A DNA stretch of 64,000 bases, taken from positions 62,001 through 126,000 of the forward strand of contig JAZSAJ010000059.1 in assembly GCA_045601805.1 (NCBI GenBank), given 5' to 3'. Below, in pieces: positions 34,650 to 42,290 of the stretch (position 1 is the first letter of the stretch; each line of letters opens with the position of its first letter). The notes under the pieces were generated by a model. The model was not told the DNA's origin. It ran no database searches and saw only the letters and a list, made by a program, of their open reading frames with translations. Made by a program: the position numbers and the translations under genes. The DNA is from SIG607 sp045601805. Lineage in GTDB: Bacteria > Bacillota > Clostridia > Oscillospirales > Acutalibacteraceae.

Positions 34650-34838
34650 TGTTTCTTGGTTTTCGCGAATATTTTTTTTGCGTTTTGGAAGGCCCTGCGC
34701 AATTGCAGGGTATTCGTTTGCGGTATCGGCGGTTGGCTGAATTTCGTAAGTGCCGTATTTATTAACCAAATCAAGCGCCGAAATATCTTTTTCGCGTTGT
34801 TCTTTATTTAAAAACAACGGTTCTTTTTTATTTTCCAC
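34647..34838 (-). CDS. Small hypothetical protein
   Basis: 63 residues, highly charged, no membrane segment, starting at GTG after GGGTGAT. Its stop abuts the terminator and it follows rluA on the same strand 39 bases away, which supports a real gene. The Pro/Thr-rich ADTANEYPAIAQGLPKRKKN tail is not like a shadow frame. No function can be proposed. Confidence 0.55.
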   Translation of the reverse strand: MENKKEPLFLNKEQREKDISALDLVNKYGTYEIQPTADTANEYPAIAQGLPKRKKNIRENQET

Positions 34839-34877
34839 TTATATCACCCAATATAAGTGTTGGCGTTTTATTTTGTT

Positions 34878-35840
34878 TTATACTAGGTAATCAAACAATT
34901 CCTTTGCAAACCACACATCATTTACAGAAAAAGTTTTGCCGTTTAAATAATTTAGTTCGCCTGCGTCACTCTTAAAACAAAATGTTAATTTATAAGAATA
35001 AAGCGCTTGTTTATTAAAGCCCATTTTTTTATCCGTGGCGAGTTTTCCGTATTTACCGTCACCAAGCAAAGCGTGGCCTGCCCCCGCCATATGGGCGCGA
35101 ATTTGGTGAGTTCTGCCGGTTATAAGTTCTACTTCTAACAGCGACAACCCATTTTTTTCGCAAAGCGTTTTATAACCTGTTGTTATGCTTTTGTTGTTTT
35201 CGGTTTTCCCTTTTTGCAAATAAATCTTGTTTTTATCTTCGTTTTTTTCAAGAAAGCCGGTTAGCACACCGCTTTTTTGACTAAAACTGCCGTGAACAAC
35301 CGCCAAATAGCGTTTATCTATTTCGCGCAGTTTAATTTTTTCGCAAAGAATACGAAGCGCTTCAGCAGTTTTGGCGGCAATTACAATACCGCCTGTGTTA
35401 CGGTCAATTCGGTTTGCCAAAGCGGGCTTAAAACTGTTTTCCTGTTTTGGATTATATTCGCCCTTTTTATACAAATATTTTTGTATACGCGCAATTAAGG
35501 TATCGCCATACTCGTTTTTATCGGGGTGAACCAAAAGCCCTTGCGGTTTATCGGCAAGTAAAATAAATTCGTCTTCATAAACAATTTTTAGGTTATCACT
35601 TGCCGCTAAAAAATCGTAATTATCGGGTTTTTCGCTCAAAAATTCATCTTTAGCGTAAACCGAAATAACATCGCCCTCGCATATTCGGGTATCAATTTTT
35701 GCCCTTTTTGAATTTATTTTAATATCTTTTTGCCGAATGGCTTTATACATAAGCGAAGCGGGTAACAGCGGACAGGTTTTAGTTATAAACTTATCTAGCC
35801 GCATACCCGCGTCGTTTTTATTAACAACAAATGTTTTCAT
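34878..35840 (-). CDS. RluA-family pseudouridine synthase
   Basis: 320 residues. The N-terminal S4 RNA-binding domain (AGMRLDKFITKTCP, YKAIRQKDIKINSKRA) is followed by the synthase domain with catalytic Asp in LANRIDRNTGGIVIAAKT and later ITGRTHQIRAHMAGAGHALLGDGKYG. It makes pseudouridine in 23S rRNA or tRNA; whether it is RluC-, RluD- or YjbO-like is unclear. Its ATG immediately follows the stop of the 42-residue OadG-like gene. Confidence 0.92.
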   Translation of the reverse strand: MKTFVVNKNDAGMRLDKFITKTCPLLPASLMYKAIRQKDIKINSKRAKIDTRICEGDVISVYAKDEFLSEKPDNYDFLAASDNLKIVYEDEFILLADKPQGLLVHPDKNEYGDTLIARIQKYLYKKGEYNPKQENSFKPALANRIDRNTGGIVIAAKTAEALRILCEKIKLREIDKRYLAVVHGSFSQKSGVLTGFLEKNEDKNKIYLQKGKTENNKSITTGYKTLCEKNGLSLLEVELITGRTHQIRAHMAGAGHALLGDGKYGKLATDKKMGFNKQALYSYKLTFCFKSDAGELNYLNGKTFSVNDVWFAKELFDYLV

Positions 35841-35969
35841 TTATTTGTTTTTAGAAAATATTTTATTAAGCAGGGCGGTTACAAGAATTATTGTGCCAAT
35901 AACAACAAATATTGCCAACATACCCTTGCCCATATAATGCAAATTATCTACAAAGTTATTCAAATTCAT
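35841..35969 (-). CDS. OadG-like small membrane subunit
   Basis: 42 residues, found by reading the gap between oadB and rluA. It starts MNLNNFVDNLHYMGKGMLAI, has one membrane helix (MLAIFVVIGTIILVTALL) and a short basic tail. This matches the gamma subunit of sodium-pumping decarboxylases (MGxGM before the helix). GGGGG precedes the ATG by 7 bases. It lies 12 bases after the beta subunit and directly abuts rluA (TAAATG). The gamma chain stabilises the alpha-beta complex in known pumps. Confidence 0.75.
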   Translation of the reverse strand: MNLNNFVDNLHYMGKGMLAIFVVIGTIILVTALLNKIFSKNK

Positions 35970-35981
35970 AATTTAACCCCC

Positions 35982-37082
35982 TTAATTACCGAAGAAACTT
36001 AAAATAAGTCCGCCGGCTATAACAGACGCAATTTGACCTGATACATTTACACCAATTGAATGCATTAAAAGGAAGTTCTGCGGGTCTTCTTTAAGTCCCA
36101 TTTTATGAACAATTCTGCCCGACATTGGGAATGCCGAAATACCGGCAGCGCCAATCATTGGGTTGATTTTTTCTTTTAAGAAAAGGTTTAAGAATTTTGC
36201 AAACAAAACACCGCCTGCGGTATCAATAATAAAGGCAATAAGGCCAAGACCTAAAATAAGCAATGTTTCGGGGCGCAAAAATTCTTCGGCTTTCATGCGG
36301 GTTGCAATAGAAATACCAAGCAAAATTGTAACAAGGTTTGCAAGTACCTTTTGCGCGGTTTCGGAAAGCGAATTTAAAACACCGCATTCCCTTATTAAGT
36401 TACCAAACATTAAGAAGAAAATAAGAGATGCCGATTTAGGAGCAATAACAGCCGCTACCATAAATATAACAATAGGGAACAAAATTTTGGTTTTTTTGGA
36501 AACATCTTTTTGCTTATAAGGCATACGAATTAAACGTTCTTTTTTGGTGGTAAGAAGTTTAATTACAGGGGGCTGAATAATGGGCACAAGCGCCATATAA
36601 GAATATGCTGCAACCATTATTGCGCCGACATATTTACTGCCAAGTTCCTGCGCAACAACAATGGAAGTAGGACCGTCGGCCGCGCCAATAATACCAATAG
36701 ACGCCGCATCGTTAATATCAAAGAAAATAGATGCCGCACAGAAAGTAAAGAATATACCAAACTGTGCCGCCGCGCCGAAAAGCATTAGTTTTGGGTTGGT
36801 TAAAATAGGCGTAAAGTCAATCATTGCGCCAATACCGATAAACAGTAAAAGCGGAAACAGTTCGTTAGCAATACCGGCATTAAAAAGGGTTGTAAGCGGA
36901 CCGTGTTCAGCCACAGCATCGGACAAAGGAATGTTTGCAACAAGTGTACCAAAGCCAAGCGGAAGTAAAAGTGTTGGCTCCATATCCTTTGCAATGGCAA
37001 GGTAAATTAGCACACCGCCAATAAGCCACATTACTACATGGCCTAACTCTATATTCCCAAAATTTTCGTATAAAATTTCCAT
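35982..37082 (-). CDS. Na+-transporting decarboxylase beta subunit
   Basis: 366 residues, about nine to eleven helices. GIIGAADGPTSIVVAQ contains the Asp essential for Na+ movement in OadB/GcdB/MmdB, and MSGRIVHKMGLKEDPQNFLLMHSIGVNVSGQI is the conserved C-terminal loop. It couples decarboxylation of a biotin-bound carboxyl to Na+ export. ATG 37082 follows GGGAGGAATT. The carboxyltransferase and biotin-carrier subunits are not in the window, so the substrate (oxaloacetate, methylmalonyl-CoA or glutaconyl-CoA) is undetermined. Confidence 0.9.
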   Translation of the reverse strand: MEILYENFGNIELGHVVMWLIGGVLIYLAIAKDMEPTLLLPLGFGTLVANIPLSDAVAEHGPLTTLFNAGIANELFPLLLFIGIGAMIDFTPILTNPKLMLFGAAAQFGIFFTFCAASIFFDINDAASIGIIGAADGPTSIVVAQELGSKYVGAIMVAAYSYMALVPIIQPPVIKLLTTKKERLIRMPYKQKDVSKKTKILFPIVIFMVAAVIAPKSASLIFFLMFGNLIRECGVLNSLSETAQKVLANLVTILLGISIATRMKAEEFLRPETLLILGLGLIAFIIDTAGGVLFAKFLNLFLKEKINPMIGAAGISAFPMSGRIVHKMGLKEDPQNFLLMHSIGVNVSGQIASVIAGGLILSFFGN

Positions 37083-37110
37083 AAACCAATTCCTCCCATA
37101 ATACCTAATT

Positions 37111-37139
37111 ATTTTACCACAAAGCAACCCTTTAGTCAA
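37111..37139 (-). promoter_or_regulatory. Promoter of oadB-oadG-rluA
   Basis: Minus strand TTGACT (37134-37139), 17 bases, TAAAAT (37111-37116). Confidence 0.75.
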
Positions 37140-37140
37140 C

Positions 37141-37172
37141 AAAAAAAGGTGTGCAGAAAATTCTGCACACCC
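37141..37172 (-). terminator. Terminator of the HU gene
   Basis: GGTGTGCAGAA (37148-37158) and TTCTGCACACC (37161-37171), with seven T on the minus strand. Confidence 0.88.
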
Positions 37173-37191
37173 GTTTTTGTTTGCTTTTTAA

Positions 37192-37467
37192 TTATTTGTT
37201 AACAGCGTCTTTAAGAGCTCTGCCTGCTTTGAAAGCCGGAGCTTTGGAAGCGGGGATTTTAACAGTTTGTTTTGTTTGAGGATTGATACCTGTACGAGCG
37301 CCGCGTTCGCGAACTTCAAAAGTACCGAAGCCAATAAGCTGAACTTTATCGCCTTTAACAAGCGCATTTTCAATTGCTTCAAATGTTGCTTTTACAACTG
37401 CTTCTGTATCTTTTTTAGATACGCCGGCTGCCTCGCTAACAACTGCAACTAAATCCTTCTTATTCAT
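37192..37467 (-). CDS. hup: HU-family DNA-binding protein
   Basis: 91 residues, standard length: MNKKDLVAVVSEAAGVSKKD, GFGTFEVRERGARTGINPQT (the DNA-clasping arm with Pro) and KIPASKAPAFKAGRALKDAV. Nucleoid protein that bends DNA. ATG 37467 follows AAAGGATG. Monocistronic, with a strong promoter and terminator. Confidence 0.96.
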   Translation of the reverse strand: MNKKDLVAVVSEAAGVSKKDTEAVVKATFEAIENALVKGDKVQLIGFGTFEVRERGARTGINPQTKQTVKIPASKAPAFKAGRALKDAVNK

Positions 37468-37510
37468 AAAAAACATCCTTTCTTATAAAATCAAGTATTC
37501 GCTATGATAA

Positions 37511-37539
37511 ATTATAACAATTCTTTACGCACTTTGCAA
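37511..37539 (-). promoter_or_regulatory. Promoter of the HU gene
   Basis: Minus strand TTGCAA (37534-37539), 17 bases, TATAAT (37511-37516). Confidence 0.75.
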
Positions 37540-37669
37540 CATTTTTTTAAAAATTTGTGCAGTTTTATTGTTTATTTGCACAAACAACAGTATTTTAACC
37601 CGTTTTTTATGTATTTATTTAACAATTTCGGCATTTTCAACAATTTATTGCTGTTTCGTTTTTTGCTGT

Positions 37670-37698
37670 TTGACTTGAAAATAAATTTTTGTTATACT
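37670..37698 (+). promoter_or_regulatory. Promoter of abrB-zapA-U32 unit
   Basis: TTGACT (37670-37675), 17 bases, TATACT (37693-37698); AAGGAGG follows at about 37711. Confidence 0.78.
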
Positions 37699-37724
37699 AT
37701 ATTTATCTATAAGGAGGAGTTTTT

Positions 37725-38003
37725 ATGATTAAAGGTACCGGCTTAGTAAAGCCCGTTGACAGTATGGGCCGCCTTGTTTTGCCCAAGGAAATTCGCCGCC
37801 ATTTAGATGTTGACAGCGGTCGCGACCATGTTGAATTTTTCTTAGACGAAAACTCTATTGTTATAAAAAAATACAAACCTGCTTGTTTCTTTTGCAACGA
37901 ACTTGATAATCTTGTTCATTATAAAGATAAACGCGTTTGCAAGGTTTGTATTGACAAACTGCAAACTTTAAAAGATATTACCCCTGATGATACGGAGGAC
38001 TAA
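37725..38003 (+). CDS. AbrB/SpoVT-type regulator with C-terminal zinc ribbon
   Basis: 92 residues. The N-terminal swapped-hairpin DNA-binding domain reads VKPVDSMGRLVLPKEIRRHLDV, as in AbrB and SpoVT. The C-terminal third has CFFCNELDNLVHYKDKRVCKVC, a probable four-Cys zinc ribbon. It is a transition-state-type regulator; the target is unknown. First gene of a unit with zapA (1 base after its stop) and a U32 peptidase, so it may tie division or translation-related functions to growth phase. Confidence 0.88.
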   Translation: MIKGTGLVKPVDSMGRLVLPKEIRRHLDVDSGRDHVEFFLDENSIVIKKYKPACFFCNELDNLVHYKDKRVCKVCIDKLQTLKDITPDDTED

Positions 38004-38004
38004 T

Positions 38005-38280
38005 ATGGCTAATATTATTAGAATAAATGTTGGCGGTATCCCCTATTCTGTTTGTTCTGAAGACGATGAACAGTATATGAAAAGTTTGGCCAACGAACTT
38101 GAACATAAAATGGACACGCTTATTAAGGCAAAACCGTTTTTGTCTACCACAATGGCGGCGGTTATGACGGCGCTTGACTGTTTAGACAAGGCAAAAAAGA
38201 CCGAAGAAGAAAATGCGGCTTTGCGCCTTGAAGTTACACGGCTTAACGAAAAAATTGCTTTGGACAAACTTAACTTATGA
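38005..38280 (+). CDS. zapA: Cell division protein ZapA
   Basis: 91 residues. MANIIRINVGGIPYSVCSEDDEQYMKSLANELEHKM is the ZapA N-terminal domain, followed by a long C-terminal helix (KKTEEENAALRLEVTRLNEKI) that forms the coiled coil. ZapA cross-links FtsZ filaments. ATG 38005 follows GGAGGACTAAT. It overlaps the U32 gene by 4 bases (ATGA). Confidence 0.9.
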   Translation: MANIIRINVGGIPYSVCSEDDEQYMKSLANELEHKMDTLIKAKPFLSTTMAAVMTALDCLDKAKKTEEENAALRLEVTRLNEKIALDKLNL

Positions 38281-40325
38281 TTAAAAACTGTGAAATTTTA
38301 GCGCCTGTCGGCAACCGCGAAATGCTAAACGCGGCAATAAAAAGCGGCGCCGACGCCGTTTACTTGGGCACCGAAGAATTTAACGCGCGCAGAAATGCCC
38401 AAAATTTTAAAAAAGAAGAACTTAAGGAAATTGTAAAACTCTGTCACGAAGCAGGTGTTAAGGTGTATCTTACCTTAAACATTTTAATTGCCGATACAGA
38501 GTTTTTTAATGCTGTTTCTTTGTGCTTTTATGCCTATAACAGCGGGATTGACGGTGTAATTATTGCCGATTTAGGTTTGGCTTATTATTTGCACAAAAAT
38601 TTGCCCGAACTACCTTTACACGCTTCTACCCAAATGACTGTTTTTTCGGAAAGCGCGCTTATTCCTTTAAAAGAAATGGGATTTAAGCGTGTTGTTGCCG
38701 CGCGTGAACTTAGCAAAGAGGGGCTTAAAAACCTTTGCCGCAAAGCAAAGGAACTAAATATGGAGGTTGAAGCGTTTGTGCACGGTGCACTTTGTATGTG
38801 TGTATCGGGCCAATGCTTGTTTTCGGCTTTTTTGGGTTCGCGCAGCGGAAACCGCGGTCTTTGCGCGGGGCCTTGCCGTCTTCCCTTTACGGCAAGCGGG
38901 AAAGAAGAATACGCTTTAAGTTTAAAAGATTTATCGCTTTTAGACCATTTGGCAGAACTTAAAGAAATGGGCGTTTGTTCTTTTAAAATTGAGGGCAGAA
39001 TGACACGCCCCGAATATGTTGCGGCGGCGGTAACGGCTGCAAGGCAGGTTTTAAAAAACGGCTTTGCCGAAGAAAAACTGTGTGCCGCTTTAAAAAATGT
39101 ATTCTCGCGCCAAGGTTTTACAAACGGTTATTATAAAAATGAAATAAATAAAGATATGTTTGGGGTTCGCAGCAAAGACGATGTTGTTGCCACTAATGAA
39201 GCGCTTCCCTACATTCATTCGCTTTACCGAAAACAGCAAAAAATAACAGGCGTTTCGGCAAAACTTTGCGTGTATGAAAACCGCCCAAGCGAATTAACTT
39301 TTAGCGAAAACGGTAATACCGTTACTGTGCAGGGTGACTGCGGTGTTTTGGCGCAAAACAAACCGCTTGATTACGCCTTTGCCCAAAAATGTATAGGGAA
39401 ACTTGGCGATACACCCTTTTATTTAGAAAACTTTGAATTTTACTGCGAAAGCGGTTTAACTCTTTCTTCGGCTTCTTTAAACGAACTGCGAAGGTGTGCC
39501 GTTTTAGCGCTTTACCATAAACGCGCGGTTTTGCCAAAAGAAATTACACCTGTTTTGCCACAAAGCAAAGCACCCACAAACAAAACGCCAAAAGGATATA
39601 TTTTGCGTTTGCCCGATATTTCGCTTTTACCAAACAATTTAAGCGGTGTAAAGGCGGTTGTTTTGCCGACCCAAAGCATAAATAAAAACTGCATTTTAGG
39701 TAACACTTTAATTGTTGCGGAACTTTTTAGGGTTTATGAAAACGAAGAAACAATTAAAAGTGAACTAAATAGAATTAAAGAACTTGGCATAAAATATGTA
39801 TTGGTTGGTAATTTGTGCCAAATTTCTTTGGTAAACCAAGTTGGGCTTAACGCGTTTTGCGGTTTTGGTATGAACTGTTTTTCAAGTTATTACGAAGATT
39901 TTGCAAGGGAAAACAATGTAAAAGGGCTTTTGCTTTCGCCCGAAATGTCGTTTGCGCAAATAAAAAACAGCGCATTTAGTTTGCCAACATCCGTTATTGC
40001 TTACGGTAAAATTCCGCTTATGGTGTTTAAAAACTGCCCGGTTAAAAGTTTTGTGGGTTGCGAAAAATGCAAAAAGCAGGGCGTTTTAACCGACCGCAAG
40101 AATACCAAATTTAAACTTATTTGCAAAAACGGTTTTTGCGAACTTATTAACAGTACGCCAATTTATTTGGCCGACAAGCAAGACGGCATTTTTGCCGATT
40201 GGCTTATGCTTTATTTCACCGATGAAAACAAGGAAGAGATTAACGAAATTTTAGAAAAATATAAAAAAGGCGAACCGTTAAACAGTGCCTTTACAAGAGG
40301 TCTTTACCAAAAAGGTGTTTTTTGA
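38277..40325 (+). CDS. U32 family peptidase
   Basis: 682 residues. The TIM-barrel-like N-terminus starts EILAPVGNREMLNAAIKSGADAVYLG. The U32 signature region EAFVHGALCMCVSGQCLFS and RGLCAGPCRLPF carry the conserved Cys residues, and a long C-terminal extension (DUF3656-like) ends with a CEKCKKQGVLTDR cluster. Relatives such as RlhA and TrhP hydroxylate RNA bases, so a tRNA/rRNA modification role is more likely than proteolysis. Translationally coupled to zapA. Confidence 0.87.
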   Translation: MIKNCEILAPVGNREMLNAAIKSGADAVYLGTEEFNARRNAQNFKKEELKEIVKLCHEAGVKVYLTLNILIADTEFFNAVSLCFYAYNSGIDGVIIADLGLAYYLHKNLPELPLHASTQMTVFSESALIPLKEMGFKRVVAARELSKEGLKNLCRKAKELNMEVEAFVHGALCMCVSGQCLFSAFLGSRSGNRGLCAGPCRLPFTASGKEEYALSLKDLSLLDHLAELKEMGVCSFKIEGRMTRPEYVAAAVTAARQVLKNGFAEEKLCAALKNVFSRQGFTNGYYKNEINKDMFGVRSKDDVVATNEALPYIHSLYRKQQKITGVSAKLCVYENRPSELTFSENGNTVTVQGDCGVLAQNKPLDYAFAQKCIGKLGDTPFYLENFEFYCESGLTLSSASLNELRRCAVLALYHKRAVLPKEITPVLPQSKAPTNKTPKGYILRLPDISLLPNNLSGVKAVVLPTQSINKNCILGNTLIVAELFRVYENEETIKSELNRIKELGIKYVLVGNLCQISLVNQVGLNAFCGFGMNCFSSYYEDFARENNVKGLLLSPEMSFAQIKNSAFSLPTSVIAYGKIPLMVFKNCPVKSFVGCEKCKKQGVLTDRKNTKFKLICKNGFCELINSTPIYLADKQDGIFADWLMLYFTDENKEEINEILEKYKKGEPLNSAFTRGLYQKGVF

Positions 40326-40354
40326 TTGACATTTTTAGGTTTTTGTAAGATAAT
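40326..40354 (+). promoter_or_regulatory. Promoter of the mgtE leader
   Basis: TTGACA (40326-40331), 17 bases, GATAAT (40349-40354), immediately after the U32 stop. Confidence 0.75.
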
Positions 40355-40360
40355 ATAAAA

Positions 40361-40513
40361 AAACAAAAAAGAGAGGTGACAGGGCGTGGACGCCGGTGCG
40401 AATCCCCGAAGTAGTAACAACAAAATATGCGGCGGTCTGCCCCTTTTTGCTGTGGTTTAAGCCACGGCTTATATGCTTTTTGTGACCGCCTTTAAAAAAG
40501 GAGGTCATTTTTT
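40361..40513 (+). ncRNA. Structured mgtE leader, candidate Mg2+ riboswitch
   Basis: A ~150-base untranslated leader. GGCG-TGGA-CGCC (40383-40394) and GCTGTGG-TTTAA-CCACGGC (40449-40468) form local hairpins. GGCGGTC (40431-40437) can pair with GACCGCC (40484-40490). The latter segment can instead fold into GACC(G)CCTTT...AAAGG(A)GGTC (40484-40506), which hides the SD AAGGAGGT and is followed by a T-run. Mutually exclusive stems of this kind are an expression platform. It is too short and diverged for me to call a canonical M-box. Confidence 0.6.
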
Positions 40514-41926
40514 ATGGAAGAAAAAGAAATTCTTGAACAAGAAGAAGATATACTCACTAACCGTGACTATGCCGAAGAAATTTTGGCGCTTATTAAAAAT
40601 TCCGCCACAGCCGAAGAAATTAAAGAGGGCTTAAGCGACTACCACGATAACGATATTGCCGCGGTGCTTGAACATTTAACCAAAGAAGAAAGAATTTATT
40701 TGTATTCGGTTTTGGGCGATGAAGCAGTTTCAAATATTTTCTCTTACCTTGATGAAGTAGAGGTTTACATTGAAGAACTTTCAAACGATAAAGCCGCCGA
40801 TGTTATTGAAGAAATGGATGCCGACGATGCGGTTGACGTTTTGGAAGAATTAGATGATGATAAGCGCCAAGAAATTTTAGAACTTATTGAGCCCGAAGCC
40901 AAAGAAAACATTGAACTTATTGATTCTTACGAAGAAGATGTTTTCGGAAGCGTTATGACCACCAACTTTATTGTTATTAACAAAGACAACACAATAAAAA
41001 AGGCAATGCGAAGTCTTATAAATCAGGCGGCGGAAAACGACAATATTTCAAAACTTTATGTTGTGGACGAAAACGGTTGTTTTTGCGGTGCGGTTGACCT
41101 TAAAGACCTTATTGTTGCAAGGCAAACCGACGATTTTGCCGATTTAATTACAACTTCTTACCCCTTTGTTTACGACACCGAAAACATTAACGAAAGTATT
41201 GATGTTTTAAGGGAATATTCAGAAAACTCAATTCCCGTTATAAGCGAAAAAACCAAGGAAGTTTTGGGCGTTATTACCGCGCAAGATATTATAGAAATGG
41301 TAGACGAGCAACTTGGCGATGATTACGCTAAATTTGCGGGTCTTACCGAAGAAGAAGAACTGTTTGAACCGCTCGGCAAAAGTGTTAAAAAGCGCATACC
41401 TTGGCTTATTATTCTTTTGTTCTTGGGTCTTGGTATTTCAAGCGTTATTGGTGCGTTTGAAAATGTTGTTAAAGAACTAAGCGTTATTGTTTGCTTTCAG
41501 TCGCTAATTCTTGGCATGGCGGGTAACACAGGCACACAGTCACTGGCTGTTACAATTCGCATTTTAGCAGGCGAAGAACTTTCATTTAAAGAACGCCTTT
41601 CCCTTATTTTTAGGGAAATAAAAATTGCCTTTGCAAACGGCTTTTTGTTATCAATAATTTCCTTTGCCGTAACTTTTGTTTATTTGTTGGTTATAAAAAG
41701 CGAAGTTATGATGTTTTCGTGTGCCGCCGCAGGTTGCGTTGCGCTGTCGCTTCTTTGCACAATGATTATTGCCGGTTTTTCGGGCACAGGTATTCCCCTT
41801 TTGCTTAAACGCGCAGGTTTAGACCCTGCCGTTGCTTCTGGTCCGCTTATTACCACAATTAACGACTTTGTTTCGGTTATTGTTTACTATTCACTTGCCT
41901 GGACTTTACTTGCGAATATGATTTAA
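40514..41926 (+). CDS. mgtE: Magnesium transporter MgtE
   Basis: 470 residues. An N-terminal MgtE domain rich in Asp/Glu (EEMDADDAVDVLEELDDDKRQEIL), paired CBS domains (~140-270, with SVMTTNFIVI and VLGVITAQDIIEMVDEQ) and five C-terminal helices follow. FQSLILGMAGNTGTQSLAV and GTGIPLLLKRAGLDPAVASGPLITTINDF line the pore. The cytosolic domains sense Mg2+ and gate the channel. Expression is probably also controlled by the structured leader in front. Confidence 0.96.
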   Translation: MEEKEILEQEEDILTNRDYAEEILALIKNSATAEEIKEGLSDYHDNDIAAVLEHLTKEERIYLYSVLGDEAVSNIFSYLDEVEVYIEELSNDKAADVIEEMDADDAVDVLEELDDDKRQEILELIEPEAKENIELIDSYEEDVFGSVMTTNFIVINKDNTIKKAMRSLINQAAENDNISKLYVVDENGCFCGAVDLKDLIVARQTDDFADLITTSYPFVYDTENINESIDVLREYSENSIPVISEKTKEVLGVITAQDIIEMVDEQLGDDYAKFAGLTEEEELFEPLGKSVKKRIPWLIILLFLGLGISSVIGAFENVVKELSVIVCFQSLILGMAGNTGTQSLAVTIRILAGEELSFKERLSLIFREIKIAFANGFLLSIISFAVTFVYLLVIKSEVMMFSCAAAGCVALSLLCTMIIAGFSGTGIPLLLKRAGLDPAVASGPLITTINDFVSVIVYYSLAWTLLANMI

Positions 41927-41932
41927 AAAACT

Positions 41933-42211
41933 CGGGAGTTGCGGTTAAAGTTAAATTGTCTTAAAAAGTAAATTTTTGCGGTCTACTGTGTTAAAAAACC
42001 ACGATAAGCGACGCGGCTTTATCGTGGTTTTTCGCCTTTTATACCACTAAAAATTTATCTTTTTAAAGTGCAAAGCAGTTTTGTAAGAATAAATTTGTTT
42101 CGGTTTCGCAGTTACAAAAACGCAGTAATACTTTGTGTCTTACAAGTTTTTGTAACAAGAAATAGTACAAATTTATCTGAAAAACCAATTTATCTCTAAC
42201 TGCAACTCCCG
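41933..42211. mobile_element. 279-bp element with imperfect 26-bp terminal inverted repeats
   Basis: CGGGAGTTGCGGTTAAAGTT... at 41933-41958 pairs with 42186-42211 at 23 of 26 positions. The inside has a 10-base hairpin with ACCACGATAA/TTATCGTGGT followed by TTTTT (near 41998-42034) that could terminate mgtE. It also holds GTTACAAAAAC/GTTTTTGTAAC arms near 42110 and 42145. No gene. It occupies most of the gap 41927-42290. MITE-like by structure; a clear target duplication is not seen. Confidence 0.55.
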
Positions 42212-42231
42212 CTTAAGATGGCTTTTTTTAA

Positions 42232-42260
42232 TTGACACATATAAAATTCTATTGTATACT
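42232..42260 (+). promoter_or_regulatory. Promoter of ATP-grasp-thrC-thrB
   Basis: TTGACA (42232-42237), 17 bases, TATACT (42255-42260). Confidence 0.8.
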
Positions 42261-42290
42261 TTATATATTATATATTATGGGAGAGTTTTT

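Noticed and set aside
40361..40440. Possible tRNA (GGTGCGAATCCCC resembles a T arm)
   Set aside because: No acceptor stem, anticodon arm or CCA position can be drawn; the segment lies in the mgtE leader.
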